A stretch of 8,976 nt of DNA from RGIG8497 sp045593265 (GTDB lineage: Bacteria; Bacillota; Clostridia; RGIG6154), in contig JAZNWH010000003.1 in assembly GCA_045593265.1 (NCBI GenBank), positions 1 through 8,976 on the forward strand, in the 5' to 3' direction. A model generated the notes under the pieces. It had not been told where the DNA came from. It saw only the letters and a list, made by a program, of their open reading frames with translations, and searched no databases. Position 1 is the first letter of the stretch; each line of letters opens with the position of its first letter. This document shows, one piece after another, positions 3,845-8,976 of the stretch. Made by a program: the position numbers and the translations under genes.

Positions 3845-5959
3845 ATGTTCAGAACATTTGAAACAACCTTATCAGGCAGAAAATTAGTTATCGAAACCGG
3901 CAAAATGGCAGGTCTTGCTAACGGTGCGTGTCTGGTAAGATTCGGCGATACTGTTGTTCATGCAGCAGTTACTGCATCAGCAAAGCCGAGAGAGGGAGTA
4001 GATTTCTTCCCTTTAAGTATTGATTATGAAGAAAAGCTTTATTCGGTTGGTAAAATCCCAGGTGGTTTTACTAAGAGAGAAGGAAAACCATCAGATTCGG
4101 CAATCCTTGCATCAAGATGTATTGACCGTCCTATGCGTCCTCTCTTCCCTAAGGATTTAAGAAACGATGTGTCTATCGTTACCACCGTTATGAGTGTTGA
4201 CCAGGATAATTCACCTGAGGTTGCTGCTATGGTTGGTGCAGCAACAGCAGTTGCAATAAGTGATATTCCGTTTAACGGACCTGTAGCAAGTGTATTTGTA
4301 GGTTTGGTTGACGGTGAAATTATAATTAACCCTAATCTTGAACAGAGAGAAAAGAGCGATTTAGAGCTTACTCTTTCAGGTACACTTGACAAGGTTGTTA
4401 TGATTGAAGCAGGTGCAAAGGAAGTTCCCGAAGATGTTATGCTTGATGCAATCTTAAAAGGACATGAAGCTGTAAAGGACATCTGCAGATTTATTCAGAG
4501 TATTGCTGACGAAATCGGCAAGAAAGAAAAAATTCAGTATACACCTATCGTTGTTGCTGATGATGTTTACGAAGCTACAAAAAATGCAGTTATCGACAGA
4601 ATTCGCTGGGCACTTGATACAGACGATAAAAATGTACGCGACGAGCAGCTTGCAGTTGTAATTGAAGAAGCTCATGCTGCCCTTGACGAACAGTTTGCTG
4701 AACGTGAAAGCGAAATTGACGATGCTATTTATAAATTACAGAAATACGTTGTAAGACGTTGGATTTTAGATGACGGAAAACGTGTTGACGGAAGAGGACT
4801 TAATGATATAAGACCTTTATCTGCTGAAGTAGGACTTCTTCCGAGAGTTCACGGTTCAGGTATGTTCACCAGAGGACAGACACAGGTTCTTACTGTTGCA
4901 ACTCTTGGTTCAGTAAGTGAAAATCAGATTCTTGACGGTATTGATACTGCAGAATCAAAGAGATACATTCACCACTACAACTTCCCATCATATTCTGTCG
5001 GTGAAACAAAGCCTTCAAGAGGTCCCGGAAGAAGAGAAATCGGTCATGGTGCTCTCGCAGAAAGAGCTTTGGTTCCAGTTATCCCTTCAACAGACGAATT
5101 CCCTTATGCAATCCGTCTTGTTTCAGAGGTTCTTTCTTCAAACGGTTCAACCTCACAGGGCAGTATCTGTGGTTCAACACTTGCTTTGATGGATGCAGGT
5201 GTACCTATTAAGGAGCCTGTTGCAGGTATTTCTGTAGGTCTTGTAACCGAAGGGGACAGATTTGTTACAATGCTTGACATTCAGGGTCTTGAAGACTTCT
5301 TTGGCGATATGGACTTTAAGGTTGGCGGTACTAAAAACGGTATCACAGCAATTCAGGTAGATATCAAGATTGACGGTCTTACTACTGAAATTATCAAAGA
5401 AGCTTTTGAAAAAACAAAGAAAGCAAGAAATTATATCTTAAATGAAATTATGCTTAAGGCTATTCCTGAACCAAGAAAAGAGCTTTCAGCTTATGCTCCT
5501 AAGATTATCACATTAAAGGTTCCTGTTGATAAGATTAAGGATGTTATCGGTTCAGGTGGCAAAACTATTCAGAAGATTATTGCAGACACCGGCGTAAAGA
5601 TTGATATTGAAGACGACGGAAGTGTATATATTGCAACAACTGATGCTGAAGCTGCACAGAAAGCAAAAGAAACAATTGAAGGCATCGTAGCAGACCCTGA
5701 AGTTGGTACAATTTATAAGGGTAAAGTTACAAAGATTATGGACTTTGGTGCATTTGTTGAATTTCTTCCGGGCAGAGAAGGTCTTGTTCACATTTCAAAG
5801 CTTGATACAAAGAGAGTTGAAAAAGTAACAGACATCGTTTCTGAAGGCGATGAAATTATGGTTAAGTTAACCGAAATTGACAAAATGGGCAGAATGAATC
5901 TTTCAAGAAAAGATGCTCTCCCGAAGCCTGAAGCAGAAGAAACAAAAACTGAAGAATAA
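3845..5959 (+). CDS. pnp: Polynucleotide phosphorylase (polyribonucleotide nucleotidyltransferase)
   Basis: Trimeric 3'-5' phosphorolytic exoribonuclease of the cytoplasmic RNA-decay machinery; it uses phosphate to release nucleoside diphosphates and can add tails in reverse. The full 704-residue chain shows the canonical order. The first RNase PH domain (about 5-140) includes GDTVVHAAVTAS and DRPMRPLFP. It is followed by the alpha-helical linker domain, then the catalytic second RNase PH domain (about 310-545) with TRGQTQVLTVATLG, SSNGSTSQGSICG and the acidic GDMDFK at 487-492. A KH domain follows with the GSGG loop at 569-572, then an S1 domain from about 620 to 690 (GTIYKGKVTKIMDFGAFVEF) and a short acidic tail. 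I chose ATG at 3845, with AAAGGA seven bases upstream. An in-frame GTG at 3827 lies inside a leader hairpin and would add six residues unlike the family N-terminus. Nothing looks damaged. Confidence 0.97.
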   Translation: MFRTFETTLSGRKLVIETGKMAGLANGACLVRFGDTVVHAAVTASAKPREGVDFFPLSIDYEEKLYSVGKIPGGFTKREGKPSDSAILASRCIDRPMRPLFPKDLRNDVSIVTTVMSVDQDNSPEVAAMVGAATAVAISDIPFNGPVASVFVGLVDGEIIINPNLEQREKSDLELTLSGTLDKVVMIEAGAKEVPEDVMLDAILKGHEAVKDICRFIQSIADEIGKKEKIQYTPIVVADDVYEATKNAVIDRIRWALDTDDKNVRDEQLAVVIEEAHAALDEQFAERESEIDDAIYKLQKYVVRRWILDDGKRVDGRGLNDIRPLSAEVGLLPRVHGSGMFTRGQTQVLTVATLGSVSENQILDGIDTAESKRYIHHYNFPSYSVGETKPSRGPGRREIGHGALAERALVPVIPSTDEFPYAIRLVSEVLSSNGSTSQGSICGSTLALMDAGVPIKEPVAGISVGLVTEGDRFVTMLDIQGLEDFFGDMDFKVGGTKNGITAIQVDIKIDGLTTEIIKEAFEKTKKARNYILNEIMLKAIPEPRKELSAYAPKIITLKVPVDKIKDVIGSGGKTIQKIIADTGVKIDIEDDGSVYIATTDAEAAQKAKETIEGIVADPEVGTIYKGKVTKIMDFGAFVEFLPGREGLVHISKLDTKRVEKVTDIVSEGDEIMVKLTEIDKMGRMNLSRKDALPKPEAEETKTEE

Positions 5960-6014
5960 AACACAAAAAGGACTGTAAAAAAGTTGTTAGCTTTTTTACA
6001 GTCCTTTTTGTGTT
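5960..6014. terminator. Bidirectional terminator between pnp and the protease gene
   Basis: A perfect 24-bp stem, 5960-5983 against 5991-6014, around the seven-base loop TTGTTAG. The GC core is flanked by A5-6 and T5-6 runs, so it can stop transcription from either side. It begins at the base after the pnp stop codon (5957-5959) and ends ten bases from the converging protease stop (6025-6027). Confidence 0.9.
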
Positions 6015-6024
6015 CTGAGCTTTT

Positions 6025-7884
6025 TTACAGAGAAATTATTATCCTGTTATAAAAGTTGTCAATAGTTATTCCTATAAGTTTATCTCCGTTAAGGTAGTAG
6101 TAGGTCATTCCGTTAAAGCCGAAAGATGTATCGTAAAATTCTGCTCCGTTTGATGTTAAATAGCTTGCATAGTTGTTTACATCCTTTGAATTATATGGAT
6201 AAATAAACTGCACAGCATTTTCATTATACCCTTCTACGCTTTTTGAGTTTTTGTCTATACTATAACTGCAGGGTGTACCTGTTACTGAGGTGTAAGTTGC
6301 AAAGGGTGTGTTTTTGTAGGTTTCCCCTCCGCTTATTGTTTCTTCGACACTGTTGTCTGTTACAGTAACATTTATATATGTTCCCATATAATCTACATCA
6401 GAAAATACTGCAACCTGTGTTGTGCCTTTTGCTTCGCCTGTTATAATAAGAGGAGCATCAACTACTTCTTTTGAGCTGTCGTATTCACCCCAAGCGGCAG
6501 TTGCCACATTGGTATTAGAGGATTTGCAGTAAATAGTCCAGTCCTGAGCATTACCCTCTGCAGTTACGTAAACTGTAATTCTTTGCCCTTTTTCCACATT
6601 GACGTTGGTAGTTGAAACTTTAATATTTAAAAATGTGGTCATAGTAGTAATGTAGTCTGTTCCCTGAGAAGTAAAGTCAAACTGCTTTATAACATTTATA
6701 GGAATAGCAAACCCAAGGTTCTGACCTGTTTCATAGCCTGCAGCAGTTATACCTATAACCTGAGCTTTGCTGTTTAAAAGTGCACCTCCTGAGCTTCCGT
6801 GGGAGATAGGTGCAGTAGTCTGTATATACTCAACACCGTCAACAATCTGTTTACAGTTGCTTATAATTCCGTCGGATATTGTGTGCTTAAGACCCATAGG
6901 GCTTCCGATAGCAAAAACTTTTTCGCCATTTATAATGGCAGAGCTGTCCCCAAGCTCAAGATAGGGGAATTTTTCGGTTACCTGACCGTTGGAATCTGCT
7001 TTATTGATACGGATAACTGCAACATCTAAGTTTTCGTCATAATTAAGCACGTGAGTAACATCGTAAATTTTACCGTCAGGCGTTGTTATTTTAGCATAAG
7101 CTGTATCTGCAATTACATGGTAATTGGTAACAGCAACTCCGTCCTGAGTTACAAAAAATCCACTTCCACTGGCAAGAGGCTGCATATTTTTATCATACAC
7201 TTCTATATAAAACACTGCCGGCTGTGCCAATGCGGAAACAGAACTTGCTTCGTATCCGCTGTCGGTATTCTCTGTTGATATATTACCGATAACACCACTT
7301 AAACTAAGGTGCTCCTTTAATGTGTTTCCACTTCCTTTTATAAGACAATCAAGAGCATTTGCAGAAATAACAGCGATATCTCCTCTTGTGATTTTTTCGT
7401 TTTCTTCACCGTCGTAAAGACCTGTTTCCTTTGCAAGGATATATGCTTCTTCCCAGTTAAAATCACCGTTCTTGTCGTTATAGCCTAAGGCTCTCAGGAC
7501 TAAAGTTAAATACATATTACTGCTGACAAAATCATCAGCACCAAAGGTTTTTTCAGATGTACCGTTTGTTATGCCGGAAGAATAAGCATAGGCAATATAA
7601 TTTTCAGCCCAGGGAGATACATCACCAAAAGGCATATCTCCACCCTTTGAAAGGGCATCCTTTTCCTTGCCCAGAAGCCTTAAAAGAACAACAACAGCCT
7701 CCTGTCTTGTTGCGTAATTATCAAGAGCAAAATCAGGACTTCCGTCAGAGTTTGTTCCTACTCCTTTGAAAAGTCCGTATTCATAAAGAGCATTCGCTGC
7801 ATCAAGAGCTGTGTTTTCAGCAAAAGCAGAAACACAGGAAAGTATTATAATAAGGGTTAGAAATAACGCTATAGTTTTTTTCAT
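6025..7884 (-). CDS. S-layer-anchored trypsin-like (HtrA/S1C-type) serine protease
   Basis: A 619-residue exported protein. A signal peptide occupies residues 1-22 (MKK, a hydrophobic core, cleavage after AFA). Three SLH repeats follow (about 27-75, 82-133 and 138-183); residues such as PFGDVSPWAENYIAYAYSSG and the ITRGDIAVI-type helices are typical, and such repeats bind secondary cell-wall polymers. The chymotrypsin-fold protease domain spans about 220-405, with catalytic H256 (TNYHVI), D287 (NLDVAVI) and S365 in GSSGG (363-367); GSSGG replaces the commoner GNSGG. A bacterial Ig-like (Big-type) domain lies about 418-510 and a C-terminal region of about 100 residues that I do not recognise about 520-619. 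No PDZ domain is seen. ATG at 7884 is chosen for GGGAG six bases upstream and the clean signal peptide; the earlier in-frame GTG at 7917 would spoil it. A long structured leader precedes it. Role: probable surface protein processing or quality control; the substrate is unknown. Confidence 0.9.
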   Translation of the reverse strand: MKKTIALFLTLIIILSCVSAFAENTALDAANALYEYGLFKGVGTNSDGSPDFALDNYATRQEAVVVLLRLLGKEKDALSKGGDMPFGDVSPWAENYIAYAYSSGITNGTSEKTFGADDFVSSNMYLTLVLRALGYNDKNGDFNWEEAYILAKETGLYDGEENEKITRGDIAVISANALDCLIKGSGNTLKEHLSLSGVIGNISTENTDSGYEASSVSALAQPAVFYIEVYDKNMQPLASGSGFFVTQDGVAVTNYHVIADTAYAKITTPDGKIYDVTHVLNYDENLDVAVIRINKADSNGQVTEKFPYLELGDSSAIINGEKVFAIGSPMGLKHTISDGIISNCKQIVDGVEYIQTTAPISHGSSGGALLNSKAQVIGITAAGYETGQNLGFAIPINVIKQFDFTSQGTDYITTMTTFLNIKVSTTNVNVEKGQRITVYVTAEGNAQDWTIYCKSSNTNVATAAWGEYDSSKEVVDAPLIITGEAKGTTQVAVFSDVDYMGTYINVTVTDNSVEETISGGETYKNTPFATYTSVTGTPCSYSIDKNSKSVEGYNENAVQFIYPYNSKDVNNYASYLTSNGAEFYDTSFGFNGMTYYYLNGDKLIGITIDNFYNRIIISL

Positions 7885-7890
7885 AAAAAT

Positions 7891-8074
7891 CTCCCTTCCG
7901 CCGCCATACACCGGCACGAATAGTAATTAAATTTCTCTTATCCGTATGGCAAGGAATGATAAGAGATTATTACGCCCATGTACGTTTCTTTGCAAATGCA
8001 AAGAAAATTCCGCACGGGCTTTTAAATCCGCCGGAGGCAAATAACGGGAAAGGAACTTTCACGTTATCACCTCG
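7891..8074 (-). promoter_or_regulatory. Structured 5' leader of the protease gene (candidate cis-regulatory RNA)
   Basis: Read on the minus strand, three nested stems are visible. Stem A: GAGG (8073-8070) with CCTC (8037-8034), continued by ATAACG (8067-8062)/CGTTAT (8046-8041) and GAAAG/CTTTC. Stem B: GCCCGTG (8019-8013)/CATGGGC (7980-7974), topped by a perfect TTTCTTTGCA/TGCAAAGAAA helix (8006-7997/7994-7985). Stem C: CTCTTATC (7965-7958)/GATAAGAG (7942-7935). The loop of stem C holds GCCATAC (7950-7944), which is complementary to GTATGGC (7909-7903), eight bases upstream of the SD GGGAG (7895-7891), so a pseudoknot is possible. I could not fit any riboswitch class that I know. It might also be a repeat element that happens to lie here. 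A possible promoter is TGTACA-17-TATTAC just upstream (about 8102-8074), but it is weak. Confidence 0.5.
7970..8062 (-). CDS. Candidate 30-residue small ORF in the protease leader
   Basis: GTG at 8062-8060 follows GAGGTGAT with about seven bases between GAGG and the start, a better ribosome binding site than that of many real genes here. Thirty codons run to TAA at 7972-7970. The peptide begins MKVPFPLFASGGFKSP, continues CGIFFAF and ends AKKRTWA. It is mixed hydrophobic and basic, without a clear signal peptide or membrane helix. Its SD (GAGG) can pair with CCTC inside codons 9-10, so translation could be gated by leader stem A. It may be a leader peptide controlling the protease gene, an independent small protein, or chance coding within a structured element. 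The long perfect helix in its second half argues for caution. Confidence 0.3.
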   Translation of the reverse strand: MKVPFPLFASGGFKSPCGIFFAFAKKRTWA

Positions 8075-8128
8075 TAATATATATAACATAAAAATATGTA
8101 CATTTTGTGATATATTTATCCGTGATTG

Positions 8129-8157
8129 TTGACTTTTCCTTGTGTTTGAGATAAAAT
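8129..8157 (+). promoter_or_regulatory. Plus-strand sigma-A promoter with no clear gene
   Basis: TTGACT (8129-8134), a 17-base spacer and TAAAAT (8152-8157). The match is strong, but the 190 bases downstream hold no convincing gene: only a 25-codon frame from ATG 8173 with a poorly spaced SD. The promoter diverges from the protease leader and may drive an untranslated RNA or be left over from a disrupted gene. Otherwise I see nothing assignable between 8158 and 8326. Confidence 0.45.
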
Positions 8158-8326
8158 ACGGGGTCAGGAAAGATGCAGTACCAAAACTCTGTGTTTATGT
8201 GTTTTTTGAAAATTTTATATAATACGGATGTTGTGAAAATGAGGATGTAAAGGCTAAACTAAGCACATTTACCAATCTTACATAAGGTTTTTTTACGATA
8301 ACAATTTTCCAAATTGACCAAATTTA

Positions 8327-8355
8327 TTGATATAATAAGTAAAATATGTTAAAAT
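8327..8355 (+). promoter_or_regulatory. Possible promoter upstream of the Rhs fragment
   Basis: TTGATA (8327-8332), a 17-base spacer and TAAAAT (8350-8355). The surrounding DNA is very AT-rich, so chance matches are likely; position before the Rhs frame is the only other support. Confidence 0.35.
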
Positions 8356-8422
8356 AACGATGTAGTTAATAGACAAGGTTGTATAGATATAAGCACGATT
8401 ACAGGTGAACAAGGGGACAAAG

Positions 8423-8489
8423 GACAAGGGGACGGTTATGTTGTCTTGACAAATAAGATGATAAAGGACAATAGAACCGTCCCTTTGTC
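8423..8489. repeat. Inverted repeat with GGGACGGTT arms
   Basis: The arms 8423-8445 and 8467-8489 are 23 bases each and match at 20 of 23 positions as inverted copies. The core is GGGACGGTT/AACCGTCCC and the ends are GACAA/TTGTC; the loop is 21 bases. Just upstream GGGGACAA and GGACAAGGGGAC repeat directly (8412-8433). I recall GGGACGGTT-type palindromes as dispersed repeats in Clostridia, sometimes near REP-associated (Y1) transposases; this is memory, not a search. It lies inside the open frame of the Rhs fragment and is translated through without a stop. Confidence 0.6.
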
Positions 8490-8976
8490 TTTAGACGGAA
8501 ACACTTTTGACTACGATTATTATGATACAGGCTATGTCAAGTCAATTGCTTATCCAAATGGCTTGAAAACAACCTACGAATATGATAATATAAATCGTAT
8601 AACAAGGTTAACTACTACCAAGAACGGTTCTGCTATCAATACTTTTGAATATGAATATGACAATAACGGAAATACTACAAAAGAAATAAGAAATGGTGCT
8701 GTTACATCGTATTCCTATGATAGTCTTGACAGACTCATTTCTGTTACCTACTCTGATGGCTCTTCTGTGTCCTATGAATATGATGCACTAAACAACAGAA
8801 CTCAAGAAACATATTCAAATGGTAATGTTAAAGACTATGTGTATAATGAAAAATATCAGCTTACAGAAATAAAGCTGAATGGACAAATAACAGATACATT
8901 TACATACAATGAGTCAGGTGCTGTGGTTACACATAATAACAAAACATACACCTATGACGAATGGGACAGAATGTCA
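8458..8976 (+). CDS. Rhs/YD-repeat protein, fragment (runs off the window)
   Basis: The frame encodes about eight tandem YD repeats, each ending in an NG or DG turn and containing a Y-x-Y-D core: SIAYPNG, TYEYDNINRITRL, FEYEYDNNGNTTKE, YSYDSLDRLISV, YEYDALNNRTQE, YVYNEKYQLTEI and TYTYDEWDRMS. Such repeats wrap into the beta-cage shell of Rhs/WapA-type secreted toxins and large cell-wall proteins. The 3' end, where a core-domain motif and a toxin tip would lie, is outside the window. The start is doubtful. The frame is open from 8353, after a TAA, but ATG at 8458 and TTG at 8446 lack an SD, no signal peptide is seen, and the first part is made of the inverted repeat at 8423-8489. It is therefore probably a 5'-truncated or displaced Rhs gene or cassette. 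The family call is secure; function as an intact gene is not. Confidence 0.75.
   Translation, partial: MIKDNRTVPLSLDGNTFDYDYYDTGYVKSIAYPNGLKTTYEYDNINRITRLTTTKNGSAINTFEYEYDNNGNTTKEIRNGAVTSYSYDSLDRLISVTYSDGSSVSYEYDALNNRTQETYSNGNVKDYVYNEKYQLTEIKLNGQITDTFTYNESGAVVTHNNKTYTYDEWDRMS

Noticed and set aside
4039..4482. Minus-strand 147-codon open frame within pnp
   Set aside because: It lies wholly inside the intact pnp coding sequence and has low-complexity Ser/Thr/Ile composition; shadow frame.
7929..7979. Short frame MGVIISYHSLPYG starting with ATG at about 7979 (minus)
   Set aside because: It has no SD, only 13 codons, and overlaps the structured stem C. The GTG 8062 frame is better supported.
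8173..8250. 25-codon frame from ATG 8173 after the 8129 promoter
   Set aside because: The AGGA is too close to the ATG, the peptide has no recognisable features, and it is too short to separate from chance in AT-rich DNA.

Overview
This AT-rich window has strong AGGAGG-type ribosome binding sites, sigma-A-like promoters with 17-base spacers, and a tRNA gene with an encoded CCA end. It also carries an rpsO-pnp pair and an SLH-domain exoprotein. Together these point to a low-GC Firmicute, most likely a gut or environmental Clostridia member. I cannot name a species from sequence alone.

Layout. Bases 1-121 form a long imperfect palindrome that abuts a headless C-terminal remnant of a HAD-family phosphatase (107-415). 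Bases 440-1648 look accessory. A divergent, very AT-rich pair encodes a small lipoprotein with an Ada-like zinc motif (512-817, minus) and a single-domain XRE regulator (971-1204, plus). The pair is bracketed by copies of a hairpin-rich repeat: a short copy at 440-490 and two long tandem copies at 1295-1648. The tandem copies end at the terminator of a minus-strand tRNA-Lys(CTT) gene (1688-1763).

Bases 1795-6014 are a housekeeping block: inorganic pyrophosphatase (ppa), a polytopic membrane protein, ribosomal protein S15 (rpsO) and polynucleotide phosphorylase (pnp). rpsO and pnp have structured leaders. A perfect 24-bp-stem terminator shared by converging genes closes the block. On the minus strand, 6025-7884 encodes an exported, S-layer-anchored trypsin-like (HtrA-type) serine protease. 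It is preceded by an approximately 190-nt leader with three strong stem-loops, a possible loop-to-SD-proximal pairing, and a 30-codon small ORF with a good ribosome binding site. From about 8350 to the end, the plus strand holds an Rhs/YD-repeat protein fragment that lacks a convincing start and contains a GGGACGGTT-type inverted repeat in frame.

How the genes relate. S15 and PNPase are the classical translation/RNA-decay neighbours, and pyrophosphatase supports biosynthesis generally. The protease and the Rhs protein are surface or secreted functions. The least explained structures are the hairpin units beside tRNA-Lys, whose stems keep pairing through compensatory changes, and the structured leader with its small ORF in front of the protease. 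I saw no CRISPR array, integrase, complete insertion sequence or recognisable defence system.
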